A stretch of DNA of 64,000 bases from Rhypophila decipiens (GCA_033297075.1 MU858052.1:248001-312000), one strand, 5' to 3'; positions 36,501-48,446 are shown, numbered from the stretch's first letter. The notes: generated by a model from the sequence alone, not told the origin. Numbers and translations: made by a program.

Positions 36501-39500
36501 GTCATCCCTGTGCCTTATCTCTTGGTGGCGGAAATTCTCGTGCGGTACAGTACAGGATTTGGGATCCAACATGCTGTTGGTGCCCAAGAGCCTGGCGTTG
36601 TCGGGAATGGGCATCTTTTCAGGACAGCTCTAATATTTTCGAACATGTCGACGCCGGATCAGTCAAGAAGCAGCACCACAGAGAGTAGTGTATCCGCAGA
36701 ACGGTCTAGTTCAAAATACCGAGGGTATCATGGTCGAGAGGCGACCGGTGAGTTCACGTCTGAGAAGTGTCTAGCCAGCTGCGTCTGTCAGATTTCCATG
36801 GGCGGAAAGGAGTCTCTAGTCAGGCTGTCTCCTTAGCACAGCCTTTCTTTGAGCCACCTCGACGTCTGTTTTCCTCGTCTCGGGTACAGTACATGGGAAT
36901 ATTAAAATGGCAGGGCGATCTAGACGGTAACACCGAGACGGTTACACCGAGTTTAACTTGCTAACCTCCACCAAAGAAAACAAGGCACCCTCACATCTTT
37001 GCGGGCTCTCTTCAACTATCACCGTGACCATCAACAGACTGGGGCCCGATCATTTCCCACATGGCGGTTAACGTACCTGTCCCCAAAAAACTGGTTTGTG
37101 GTCTCTGGAGAGGTATGCAAGGCGAGGCACTTTTTCCTTTGGTTTGTTGAACTGCATCCTGATGCTTCAGTTCACTGATGCCGCGAGGCAGACGACTTGT
37201 GTTGTGCGTCGAGGCGCGGAAGCTCCATGAACTCCACTGTGAGTCTCATAGATGGAGGCGGCCCCTGACTTAGCACCGGGATGACAGAAAAGACGAGTAT
37301 TTGGCTGGGTTCCAATCCCTCGGGAGCAGGCACCGCATGGACGGCTTGCACGTTCGGCTGCAGACTGGTTTCATTCTGTGTCTATCCGTCAAGTCAGGTA
37401 GATTCGATAACATTCGATGCCTGACGCGCCATCAAGTCGACTTGGGTGATGTTGCTCAACCTTCCACATCTGCTCCAAATCTAGGTTGGTGTTTAACCAT
37501 GAGTCCGAATTGGTTCGCTAACCCATTCCAAATCGGGTCTCATGAGCTCCAAACTTGCAAATTTGGACGGCCACAGCAGGATGGGCCAACCTTCATCGCC
37601 ACTGGAGACTTTCAAGTTGACAATCACGCCTGAATGTTCCCCTGCCCTAATCTCCTCTCACGTCTCTACGGGGCTTCATGTCGTGATCTCGGTGGCTCTT
37701 CCGATCCAGTCAGTTCAAGTGACAATGGCAAAGCAGGGGCTAACGGTTTAGCCAACATCTTACACGGGGGCCTCGCTAGCCTCGATGAGAGCGCGTCAAT
37801 GTATGGGAACTATGTGGCGTAAGCTCCGAGATGGAGCATCTTGGCCTTGATCGACCATGACGAAGTCTGGGTCATGAGTGGTGTTCCTTCTCCATATCCT
37901 TGTCTCCAGCCCATTCCCGCATTCCTGTCTTACAACGATGCAATTACACGCATCCCATCTCGGCCCGTCATCCAGACATCACCACACGCAGATAATGCTC
38001 GGCGGAAGTCCTAAATTTGACCCCTGGCGTCGTGAAACAGGTCAGTAAGTTTGCAAGACCTCACTGTTATTTGTTGATTTCTAGGATACCTGATTTCGCC
38101 CGCCTCATTTCGTCGCTGTTATTTTGTGACTTTTACATCTAGCTTGAGGGGGAAGGAATAGCTCGTTACTTTGGACCTGGGCGTTGGCATCTCGGTACAT
38201 GGCGCTCACAGTTGCCACTGGATTTAGTACCTAAACATCCACGTCTCGGTCCTGGTCCGTTCGACCCTTGGCATTTCAAACATTGAGCTCAGTCATGTTT
38301 ATCTACACCCAGTAGTCATCGTCTGTCCCACGGGGCCACATGATGGCGATTCTGTAAGGAGACTGGGCCGTTTGTTTCACCGAGAGCACAACAGCACCGA
38401 GAGAAACAACAGGAACAACCCTGGAAGGGCAGTCATCAACCGTGCAGGACATCATATGGCGATATGCTTTCTTTCAGATTTGCAGGATACTAGGGAAAGG
38501 TCCGGAGAAAATGGCTCAGCCGTGATCATGTCGCAGACAGTGATGGAGGCTGGTCCTGGGGACTGTTGATCCCTCACGGTGGGGCTGAAGTTGGACAAAC
38601 TGCAAAGAGCTGCTCTCATCCCTCTCGCAAATGCCCCAGTGCCGAAGACTACATACATTGGCTCGCGCACCGGAGAGCGCTCGTGACAAGGTTTCCCGGG
38701 GCTCGGTGCCGAGATCAAGACAGTTTGGCCAAGGAGAAGGAACGAGAATACCGGCGGCATATGATGGACGAGCCCTTTTCTGGAACAGAATCTCTCCATA
38801 AATTCTGTCTCGTTTTATTCCGAAGCTTCTTGCGTCAGGGCTGTCGAAACAATGGGGGAGATATTTCATTGCAAGATAGGCTACCGTTCGTCACAAGACT
38901 GGGCAACATCATTCCAAGACCTTGTCAAAGATGGTCGGAATGGCTGAAAAGGGTGGGCTGGCAATATGCTCTCTTTGATCACTTGGCAGACGACTAGCGA
39001 AGCACCAGGCAGGCTCAACACCCGATTCGTGAAGTGTGGTCGGCGATTGAGATGGCATCGACCACACGAGGCTAAGAATAGCAGCGAGACCGGGCAATGA
39101 TGCCTTTCAGTACAAATGTCTGGAGGTTCAACAAGACTGGAGGCTTCCCTATGCATTGTCATCTGCCCTGGTCGTCAACATGTCCCACGATGGTGTTGAC
39201 GCCAGTTGGATGGCAGTCACAACCAGCCCCCAAAATATCCAAAAAAGGATTCCGATCACTAACCATACGGTATGCGTAGAAAAGCGGACGAAAAGGCGAG
39301 TGTGTCGTATCTGCACTTAAAGGTGTGTTGGATGGAATGGACCATAGCCGTGCTGTCGGATCCGGGTACGGGGATCCCCTGTGATAGACTGGGTTTGAGT
39401 TAAACACGATCCAAATGAGCAAACGCGTGGTCCAAGAGGGGCGATAAACAGCTGACGGGTAGCCATCGACTAGGTGCACCACAAACACTCGCATCTCGGT

Positions 39501-40861
39501 TGTATTGTGTAGCTCATTCCAGAAGATCTATGGCTCATGTATGGTCATGTACAGTGCTTCTTTGTATGGCTGGTACCGTACCCCCTTGATCTTCTGCAGT
39601 CGCTCTTGCTACCTATCTCGCCCACAAGTATCTATCGTGCACTACCTAGACGGATATTCCACAGCCTGCCGCCTTCCACGGTTTTCCAAACTCACCCCCT
39701 TATCGTCATCTGCGCCTCTTGTCGAAAACGCCCGGCTCATCACCTCATACCGACCTTGGTTAGCAGACGTTACCTGCTTGGTTTGCCTCCATGCAAGTCA
39801 TCACGATAGCAAAATCATTCCGGCCGTTTAGTTGTGGCAGGACAAGATGTAGCAAGCATATCGGCATATCGGCACTCTGAACTCAACGGGCCCATCGCTT
39901 CATATAATGTGCAATACGATACGCCTCGGACAGGCTCTGGGACTTGGCAACAAACCGAAACGAACAAGGCTAAAGGTGTTCGTTGCAAACTCAACGAACC
40001 GGGGCTCCATTGCCTGCCTCTATCATGTGGCATTGTTTACTTTCCGCTGCTTCCCGCATGCAAAGGAGGCAGGGGGGTCTCTTTCGGTGGCTGATAGTGT
40101 TCCAGATCAGATGGACTTCCAAAGGCTTCCTCATTTTCCATGGTCCGGCAACGCCCGAGACTGCATACACAGATAATCTAGACCAGGGGGGGTTCGATAT
40201 ATGTGCGTAATCCAGTCATCCGGGTTGTGTGCAAAACATAGGTCTGAACGCCAAACGGGTCTGTCCACGAGGACCCCCGGCCCGGACAAGGACGCAATCC
40301 TGTGCGACGAGAGGGCCAACAGGGATCAGTCCTTGCCATGGCCGAGACGCCAGGCTTCTTTTCGAAACGGGCTTGAAAGACAACAGTTCGTTATTAATCT
40401 ACTCACGGCGAAAGCGCGGCCACTTCTTGCTCTCTCAGTCTCAGAATCGGGAACTCATGCAGCAGCCCACACCACACAGCTCATCAAGTTGAAAGAGTGT
40501 CCGTAATCAAGCTGTAATATTCTGCGCATCTCTGAGCCAGACAAGGATCATGGCTCTTGAAAATCCATGACATGTCGGGCTGCAAAGGGGGCAGGGGCAG
40601 GAGCAGTTCGTTCGCGGCACCTTGCTGGCCTCCCCCGATGCTATCGTGCATTCTTGACCGAACCTGCATCCCGCCGTTGACGATCTTCTTTCTCTATATT
40701 CGTTTTGCATCGTATTTTCTTCATTTCCTGCTTATTTTCCTGCCCCGAGTTCTTTGGGACGAGAGACCGGTTTGCTGTGTTCACATGTGACAAGAAAATT
40801 CCTTGTCCAGGAGGAGGATTTAGGACGTTGATGATATACTTACCCCCCTATCTGTAGACTT
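30577..40861. other. Gene-poor region with possible decayed ORFs
   Basis: About 10 kb without a confident gene. Several minus-strand frames between 33.6 and 31.9 kb look like protein fragments in shifting frames: one ends in DVWALATPTASRFRRLYF..., another reads IDSGTPLIVGGAYLGVTKRL. This suggests one or more decayed genes, but no family could be named. A 14-nt stretch at 37561-37574 matches the inverted repeat of the transposon at 40862. Composition is near 50% GC. Confidence 0.4.
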
Positions 40862-41473
40862 CGCCCTGCGTATTTGGACGGCCACCCTGTGTAAATGGAC
40901 GGCTACTAGCCACATTCGGTATGTCGTACTCGGGCTACTACCTGCCCTTCGAAGTCCTCTCTCATTTTCGCTCCTGGCAATTTTACAGTCGACCGTTGCG
41001 CTATACGCTGCAGTAGCTGTCGCCTCAGGTGTTCTGCTAATTCGCAACACTTGGTAAAGGTCTCGAAGTGTGAAGTGACTTGAAGCGATAGATACACCTC
41101 CGGTATTTTGCTCTATCAATTGGCAACTACGTAGCAGCTGCTTGGCGGCTGCTTGGCGGCTGCTTGACGGCTGGCCAAGTCACGTGGCTGACATAAGCCC
41201 TACTCGGCTGGCCCCTACAGCGATTAACGCAATTGAGCGCCTGCAACCAACGCTATAATGGCCGTACACGCATGCAACTAAGTGCGTTGGAATCGCCCTA
41301 TTCTGGCCGATTGAATGCAGTTTTGATCGGCTTTTTTGGCCTTCTTTTAGTAGTTCAATTGATTGTATTGTCTCGCCGTGGGCTCGCTTCGGCTTATCGC
41401 TCGCCAGTGTACATACCGAATGTGGCTAGTAGCCGTCCATTTACACAGGGTGGCCGTCCAAATACGCAGGGCG
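40862..41473. mobile_element. Non-autonomous DNA transposon (MITE) with perfect 63-bp TIRs and 8-bp TSD
   Basis: A 612-bp element. Bases 40862-40924 and 41411-41473 are perfect 63-bp inverted repeats starting CGCCCTGCGTATTTGGACGG. The identical octamer GTAGACTT lies directly outside both ends (40854-40861 and 41474-41481), a target-site duplication. Eight base pairs is typical of hAT elements, although the CGCCC terminus is not a classic hAT end. Inside the arms a TGGACGGC motif occurs twice, and at 41140-41175 a GGCTGCTTGGC unit is repeated about three times. There is no transposase frame, so mobility would need a partner element elsewhere. Perfect arms suggest recent insertion or strong folding constraint. 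Confidence 0.9.
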
Positions 41474-41481
41474 GTAGACTT

Positions 41482-42126
41482 GTGTTTACCCCGTAAACAG
41501 AGGAAGCAAACTCCGCCAAGCACACATAAAGTCAAGGTCAGCACTTACACACCCCTGCAAAGCTGGACAAGGGGCTGGTTGGAGTCATTGGACAACAGGA
41601 TTCAAAGGTAAACATTAATAAACTCCAGTTCTGATGACTCCGTTATTCCTTCATTACTAATTACGATCGGTACTTTGTCCGAGATGACTCCTCTTTGTCC
41701 GAACTGGCCCTGTTGGAGTTCAGGTCGGGAGCGGATGATACATACGGATACAGCACAGTTAGTCATACTACACGTCTGGTACTCCGTACTCTCAGAGCAC
41801 CAAAGAGGATGTAAATTTACCGCTAGGAAGGATCCCGTCATCTCTCAAGGCATCCGTCGACTCATTCAACCGCATCGTCGGGACTGCCCCGCCCCCGCCG
41901 CTCCCACCAACAAGCAGTTCGTTCACAGTTCACGAGGTCTGAACTCAAAACTGAGGAACAAAACGCTGCGGGTCCAGACCTAAAGTAAATCAATCTCTCG
42001 CAACACCATCGCCCGGTCAAATTTGACCTAGAGGCCTTTTCTCCTGCAACTACCCGTCTGATTTCCTGGCATCAACACTGTTGTTCGCCATTCAACCCAA
42101 GCCACGCTACGCCAGAAACCGGGGTG
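41482..42126. other. Intergenic, promoter side of the leucine-rich protein gene
   Basis: No gene is seen. It runs from the transposon's right target duplication to the start codon at 42127 and holds the presumed promoter and 5' UTR. Confidence 0.5.
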
Positions 42127-43790
42127 ATGCCAAAGAAACGACACCGGACCAAATATTCCAAACCGCAATCTACAGCGCCAGCGTCGCTCAGCAGCACTGG
42201 CAGCAACAACAATGGTGCGTAATCCCAATTTCCAACTTGCTCCCCTTTGAAAGAGCGCATCCTCGGCAGTTGACGGGGCCGCACCATGGCACCGCAGTTT
42301 GCTTCTCACAGGACACAAGAAAAACGTGCATTATTGTCTGATGGTCTGGGTGTGTATCATCTGTGTGTACTGTGCGCTGGGCTGACACCAACGCCGATTC
42401 GGCTTGCACAGTCCCACCTTCAGAGTCTCGCAGCGTCAATCAGCTTCTTGAGAGCCTGCGTCGCGTCGGCATAAACAACAGTCCCCACCGTTCCAGCCCC
42501 CTTGCCGTCCATCCGACAGTACCTCCTGACATCCGCAACATCCTCCAGCTCCCCGAAACCCCTGCCCCTCGTCCACGCCGGCCGGTCCGTCGCGATGCAT
42601 CGGGAAGGAGGCTTCCGCCGGGTCCAGCAGCTCCCCGGAGCTGGGTCGAGCCGTCGGCACCCGTACGGCGGAGAAGAAGCCGCAGAGGGCAGACAGCTGC
42701 TTTCGCGCTGACGCCCTTACCCTGTGGTTACGATTATCTGCCTGCGAAAGGAAGCCTGATGGACATGGCACTCCGGCGTCTGGCCTCTGATTGGGAGTTC
42801 CAGAAGGAATACTGCCAACAGTACCTCTACGACTTGCCCACCCACATTCGGATGCTCCTGGTACGATATGTTACTCTGTATCATCGCGATGGGGTTTTCA
42901 TCTCCGACTTGCGGGCCATCTTGCTGCCTCCTCCGCCCGATCCAGAGGACCAGGAAGAACTTGCGATAGAGGAAGAAGATCCGAGTTCGGTGAACGAGAA
43001 CTTCAACCATCTTGATCTTACAGGTTCCTGCGGCCGGTCGCTTACCTTGCGAGAGCTGTCAGACCTCCTTTCCCGCCCTCCACCAGAAGCGGCCGAGTTA
43101 CCGGACTCGTGGGACGCGGCTGACGAGAAAGCCGGCCCTGCGATTCCTGCTGCCGTTTCTGTTCCACGCCCATTGCTTCTCAAGTTGACGCACCTGTCTC
43201 TTGCGCTTGACCCAGACACTCCTGCTTCCTCTATCTCGTGGCGCCATCTTCTAACCTTTGCGTCCCAACATCAAAATCTTACGCATCTCAGCTTGGCCTT
43301 CTGGCCCGAGCCGAATCTAACGCCAAACGCCAAGTATTCCTCCGTGGTCTCGGATGATGGTCGGATTGTGCAATACGGTGGCACCGGCGCATACAGCCAC
43401 ACGCTGGATGATGACTGGTCAGAGGCCGTCATGATTCTGTCTCGCTTGAGCAGGAGCCTGTATGAGCTCGAATATTTGGATCTGACAGGCTGTGCTAGTT
43501 GGAGCCCCGCCCTGTGGACACGAGAAGATCACGATACTGTTGATTGGGTCCGACACTGGGGCAAGATGACTACGGTCTTGCTGTGTCCTGGCTACGAGCT
43601 GCCCGATGATGATCTCTCTCTGGGCGACATGATTGATTATCGCCAGTTGCTTAATAATCGTAGGACGTTGGAGAGACATGTCAGGAGCGCCCGGGCTGGC
43701 CAGGGCCGGATATTCACAGTCGAGTCGAACACAAAGGTCCCTGAATGGTATCTCGCCGAATTATTGTTTGTACATACACAGGCATCATAA
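42127..43790 (+). CDS. Conserved fungal protein with basic N-terminus and leucine-rich region
   Basis: Two exons, 42127-42214 and 42412-43790 (intron 197 nt, GTGCGT...GCACAG), give 488 residues. The N-terminus MPKKRHRTKYSKP is strongly basic and may be a nuclear or RNA-binding signal. SVNQLLESLRRVGI follows, then a Pro/Arg-rich linker. From about residue 215 there are LRR-like pieces separated by loops: FNHLDLTGSCGRSLTLRELS, LTHLSLALDPD, LTHLSLAFWPEPN and LEYLDLTGCASW. This is the pattern of F-box/LRR-type proteins, but no F-box is recognised. The upstream exon was found because the long frame opens at GTG, not ATG, next to a good acceptor. The function is unknown; it is probably a scaffold. 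No partners are evident from the neighbours. Confidence 0.8.
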
Positions 43791-44125
43791 TTAGACGTTG
43801 ATACGAATGATATCCTTTTTGTTATATCTCGATGGTTTTCTCATGTTTTGTACCCGAGTCCACCGTCTCTCCGGACGTGTCCTGCGCCATCAGATGTGCA
43901 TGAAAGAGTTGCGTGGAAATTCTGGATCCTCAAGTTCCCGCGAGCCACAACCTTTATAAAACCACCCCACTTCCATCCACCGAGAATAAGAAATCAGGCA
44001 AATCACAGATTTCCACGATGCCACGATATCCACCACCACATCATACATGGTCCACCATCTACTCCTCTACCCGCACACACCAATATTATTCTCCAAGGCC
44101 AGCTTGGCTCTCATAAATCAAACAA
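43791..44125. other. Intergenic upstream of tRNA-Thr
   Basis: No gene is seen; this is the 3' flank of the leucine-rich protein gene and the 5' flank of the tRNA. Confidence 0.5.
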
Positions 44126-44249
44126 GCCCTTGTAGCTCAGTGGTAGAGCGCGTCACTCGTAGACACTCACAATCCAAACGCACGCTCCCCTACGTTGGGA
44201 TCTGAGATCAGATATGACGAGGTCCACGGTTCAATCCCGTGTGGGGGCA
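44126..44249 (+). tRNA. tRNA-Thr (CGT) with a 52-nt intron
   Basis: The acceptor stem is GCCCTTG/TGGGGGC with G-U pairs and discriminator A at 44249. The D arm GCTC/GAGC is perfect and matches box A (TAGCTCAGTGG). The anticodon stem is CGTCA/TGACG, with loop C-T-CGT-A before the intron and A after it, giving anticodon CGT at 44158-44160. The intron is 44162-44213, one base 3' of the anticodon. The T arm is CACGG/CCGTG with box B GGTTCAATCCC. A run of five T starts at 44253 as the Pol III terminator. The intron is long for a fungal tRNA, but every conserved position fits. Confidence 0.93.
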
Positions 44250-45308
44250 GTGATTTTTGACTTTCATCTTTTATTTTCTTTTCATCTCTTTTATTCACTT
44301 GGGATGAAAGGGTACTTAAGATAGATAGTTAATGGGATTATAACTTTTATGCGCCACCGCTAAAACCACCGTCTTGACTACCTCGAATAAATACCTCGAC
44401 TAGCTCGAATAAATGCCTTGACTAGCTCGAATGAATAAATGCCTTTGACGGGCTCGAATAAATAAATGCCTTTGACGAGCTCGAATAAATGCCTAGATTG
44501 AAGGCCATATGGTGGTTTTAGCAGCAGCGCTTTTATATCTTCTTTTCTTTTTTTCATCTTTCTCTTTGGATAAAAGAGCGAGCAAGCAAGTGAGGAGGAA
44601 TCTTCTTTATTCGATTGGAGTTTGTTTCTTCTTCCTTTCACTTGTTTCTTTGCCCCCGTTTGAAGCAAGAAGTGACAAGTAGGAGGGAGGGCAGAGAAAC
44701 AGAAGCAAGCAGACAGGGCGGAGTGGTTGGTTATATACAACCAGATAAGATATAGAGGAAACCAGCATAGTAAGTAGGATGATAGTGGATAGATATGTCA
44801 TGACCGTTTCATTTTTAGCAAAAAGAGACCAGCCAGACCAGACCTCATCTCTAAACAAAAACATGCAAAATGTTAAATGATTCATTCACCCATCCATCCA
44901 TCCATTTCTTAAGAGATCACCACCGTAGAGAATAAAAAGCAACAATTGCTCACTCATGACGACCAAGCATCTACATGTAATATCACCCCAATGTTCCCTC
45001 CGCCACTATAGGACTATACTGTACGCCATACTTTTCAAGATGACATTGATCCACGCCAGAAGAACAAAACGACACAAAATAAGCATGCCCAGTTCAATGA
45101 TATAGACCCAGCTTTCTCATGTCTCTCGTCTGCCTCTAAAACAATCATAACGACCCTCCCCAAAGGGTCCAGAAAAATGCCACCCGCCTCGTAAAACAAT
45201 CCCCGTCTAACAAATCCACACTACCCGCCGCCTAGTATTTCTTTCTTTTCCTACCCAAAAAATCTTCTGCCTCCAGCCCTGCCACCCGTATTACCACCAT
45301 TCGCCGGC
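44250..45308. other. Intergenic, tRNA 3' side to Glo3 3' end
   Basis: It contains the fold-back minisatellite element (44351-44530, listed separately) and AT-rich DNA. 44900-45300 is probably the 3' UTR of the Glo3 gene on the minus strand. No gene is supported. Confidence 0.5.
44351..44530. mobile_element. Fold-back element carrying a 22-bp minisatellite (copy 2)
   Basis: A 20-bp inverted repeat (44351-44370 and 44511-44530; 16 of 20 match, including perfect GCTAAAACCACC) encloses about five units of a 22 to 28-bp repeat with core CTCGAATAAATGCCTTGACT. The hexamer TTTTAT lies directly outside both ends (44345-44350 and 44531-44536), a possible target duplication. It sits about 100 bp downstream of tRNA-Thr. 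The minisatellite is shared with 7637-7722, in the same orientation, but the flanking inverted repeats differ. Confidence 0.6.
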
Positions 45309-47007
45309 TTAACTACCAAGATAAGCACGGACAGCACCCTGCAGCTTACCTCCAGCCTCACCGAGCAAATGGGTAAGGTTCTCCAGATCATCGCCGGCCG
45401 TTATCCCAAACTTCCTGATGAAATCCTTGGCGGCAGACTCGAGATCGCCGTACTCTTCAGCCCCTTCCTCGTCCTCGGGGCGACCAAAGTATGCGTTGGA
45501 TGAGATGGCGGTGGCGCCCTCAAAGTTCTGCAGGCGCGACTTGGCCTCGGCTTGCGCATTGGGATCGTACGATCCCTTGCCGAAGAACTCGTCTGAGGAG
45601 ATGGACTTTTGGTTTCCAAACTTGCTGCGGGCATAGCGCTCCTCGTCCTCTGTTTTGGGAGACACTTGGTCAGGACGACATCACCAGGGGGGGAATGAAA
45701 AAGAACTCACCATCAGAGGCCTTGATAGGACCAACAGAACCAAATCCGCCCGCGTTCTTCTTTGCTGCGGGAGCAGCGGCCTTGGCGCCGCCTATCTGGC
45801 CGAAACCTAGACGAGCAACGCCCATACCAAGACGCTCCACCTCGGACGCTGACTTCTCGCGGCTGTGCGATGACGAGCCATAGCCTCCTCGGCTGGTACC
45901 GCTGGCCGGGGCAGATGAAACAGGGTTCGACTCGGTCTTGGAGACAGAGCTCTTGACGACGGGCTCCTCCTCGTCGGGGTCGTACCCAAGCTTTTCCTTG
46001 CGCTCGGCCTCCTCCTTCGCCCTCTTTTCGGCCTCGTCAAAGTCGATGACATCGGCAGTCACCTTCTTTACTCCCAGCTTCGCCGTTGCCTTCTTGGCAC
46101 CAAGAACATTTGCCTTGCGCGGACCGGTCGTTGTGGTTGTTTTCCTGAGCGCGGCCGAGGTGGTGACACGGCTTGCAGCCGGCTTCGTCTCGGAATCGGT
46201 CTTGGCGAGGGGAGAGGTGCCGCGCGAGATATCCTTGCCGGCAGCCTGGGCGTTCAGGAACGGCGAGCCAGTGCGCCCGACAACTGGGGGCGTCGCCGTC
46301 CGGGAGATTGGCGGGGTTGGCTTCTTGATCGCGGGCTTGTCCCAACTCGAAAAGAAATCGTCCTCATCTTCGGCAGCAGGGCTGCCTGTGCCGTCGCCAC
46401 CTTCTACGCTGTCCGTAATGACTACTTCGTTGGGGTACCTGAGCCATCGTTAGCACCAACGTAGAGTGTGGCATGACACCAAAACAGTAGACGTACTCTT
46501 TGGCATCCCGCGCGGCCCTCTTCTTCAATTCTTCCTTGTACTTGGTAGCGGCATTAGACTGATACTTTGTCTTGGGGTCCTTGCTGTTCAGAGCGGCAGA
46601 GCCGCCATTTTGTTGAAAGAACTTCGTGGCCGATTCGTTACCACCAACTTTCATAATCCGCAGCTGGTCCCATTGCCATTCTTATCATGCCAGTTAGCCG
46701 GGAGTCATTGGTAGTAATAATGGGGGCAGACGTACGATCGAGGTTGGTAGATCGCACAAAGGAGATGTGGACACCGAGGTTGCGGTGGTTAGAGGAGCAA
46801 TCTAAGCAGAGATAGATGCCAAAGGGGACCGATGTCCAGGTGGGATACTTTGCGCCGCAGTCGAAGCAGATCTGTTGTCGCGAGAATCAGTTAGCATTGT
46901 AGACGTCCCGCCATTCCAGCCATGATTTGGCTCGCCTTGTTAGCCTGCTTCGACTTGAGCTTCTCAAAGATCTTTTGCGACTGTTGCTTGGTCGCGAGAG
47001 CCGTCAT
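45309..47007 (-). CDS. glo3: ADP-ribosylation factor GTPase-activating protein Glo3 (ArfGAP2/3 type)
   Basis: Five minus-strand exons, 47007-46936, 46871-46736, 46680-46497, 46438-45711 and 45649-45309, give 486 residues, the usual Glo3 size. Glo3 stimulates GTP hydrolysis by Arf1 on COPI vesicles in Golgi-to-ER traffic. The ArfGAP zinc finger is complete: CFDC, 16 residues, CLDC, followed by [16 protein letters not shown] with the arginine finger. The variable middle is Lys/Ala/Ser-rich. The C-terminal part contains repeated Glo3-motif-like blocks ([31 protein letters not shown]) and an amphipathic tail (AKDFIRKFG...[10 protein letters not shown]) suited to membrane or coatomer contact. The first intron (46935-46872) begins with GC, not GT; the reading ANK-ICFDCG is conserved and no GT donor fits. 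It is divergent from TIM21 across about 550 bp. Confidence 0.93.
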
Positions 47008-47554
47008 CTTGTCGGCTGTTGTTTCGCTCGCTCGTGCCCAACTTGATGTTTTTATGTTCTCGAGGAAAATGCTCTCTAGAATGGACTGTGTGTTCGGTTC
47101 GACTGCTCACGAAATGGGGCAGGGTTCTCGAGTTGGCAAGAATGAGGATTGGAAGGGTTTAATGAATCGGAGTGTCGTGGTTGGTCAAGTTATCCCCTGA
47201 ATAGAACAGGTCGCCGCCTTCAGGAGACTGTGGAGAGGAGCCACATTACAGTTCTTGGACCCGACCGCCATCCCATGCCACACAAAAAGGACAACCCACC
47301 AAGACACGAGGCCGCTAAGCTCAATTAGGCTTGGCGCATCCCGCCCCACGGCAGTCGTCCCGTGACCTCGAGCACCCGCAGTTCAACCAAGCTTTCAAGC
47401 TTTTGGAGCCGCCCGGAGCACCGTAAACACCTTCCAGTAAAACTTCCAGTCGCATCGTCCGAGTCTTTGCAAACGTCCCGACTTCTCGCAGTCAGACAAC
47501 CACGGCGACCTAGAAAGGCTACCGAGCCATGGGCACCGGCTCCCCGCAGCCGCC
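47008..47554. promoter_or_regulatory. Divergent promoter region Glo3 / TIM21
   Basis: 547 bp between the start codons of two divergent housekeeping genes; it must carry both promoters and 5' UTRs. No TATA element is obvious, and no other gene is seen. Confidence 0.55.
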
Positions 47555-48446
47555 ATGATGAAACTACACGCGGCCCCAGGGCTTCTTCTCCCCACCACAG
47601 CTACAGGTACAGCTACAATTCGAGCTACATCAAAGACGCTCAACCTTGCGGCAGCCGCGAGGAAAGCCCCCGGAGCTCGTCACTATGCAACCTCGAACAC
47701 GGAGTCCAAGAGAAGGGCCGTGACCCCTTTCAACGACGACGGCCATGTCCCCTGGTCGAACCTCTCCGCCGCCGAGAAGACGGCCCGCGCAACCCAACAA
47801 ACCTTCAACTTTGGCATGGTGATCGTGGGCCTGGTATTAACAGTACGTTGATGTCCTCCCCAATAAGCCACAATATGCCCATTGCTCTTTGTTGACCGGA
47901 TGATACGTACGTGTCCAGGGAGGAGTGGGCTACCTGTTTTACCAAGAGGTTCTCGCCCCGGACAGCAAAACCGCCTATTTCAACCGCGCCGTCGACCGAA
48001 TCAAAAAGGATCCTCGATGCCTGGAGCTCCTGGGAGACGCCAAAAAGATTACTGCATTTGGAGAAGAGACGCAGAATAAATGGAGGAGGGCCAGGCCGAT
48101 CGCATCGACAAACACGACGGATAGCCGGGGAAATGACCATCTCATGATGCACTTTAATGTATGTTGAGCTCATCCGCTCCGATCCCGAAGCTACCTACGT
48201 TTGGGCAGCATTCTGATTCTTACTCTTTTACCATAATAGGTGCAAGGTCCCAGGGGAGCTGGTCAGGTGGCGCTGCATCTAATCAAACGTGCCGGCCACA
48301 AGGAATACGAGTACAGGTACTTCTTCCTCGACGTCAAGGGTCAACATAGGATCTATCTCGAGAATGCCGATGCGGCCGCTGCTGCTGGTGCTTCCAAGGG
48401 CAAGGATGGCAAGGGGTTCAAGCTTTTTGGTATACAGATAGGATAA
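47555..48446 (+). CDS. tim21: Mitochondrial import inner membrane translocase subunit TIM21
   Basis: Three exons, 47555-47842, 47919-48158 and 48240-48446, all phase 0, give 244 residues. Tim21 is a TIM23-complex subunit that contacts the TOM complex from the intermembrane space and links presequence sorting to respiratory chain complexes. An Arg/Ala/Ser-rich mitochondrial presequence covers roughly residues 1-50. One membrane helix spans about 83-107 (TFNFGMVIVGLVLTGG then VGYLFYQEVL). The conserved intermembrane domain follows: YFNRAVDRIKKDP, LLGDAKKITAFGE, then GPRGAGQVALHL and the C-terminal YEYRYFFLDVKGQHRIYLE strand region. The Met-Met start at 47555 is the first in-frame ATG. It shares a divergent promoter with Glo3. 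Confidence 0.94.
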
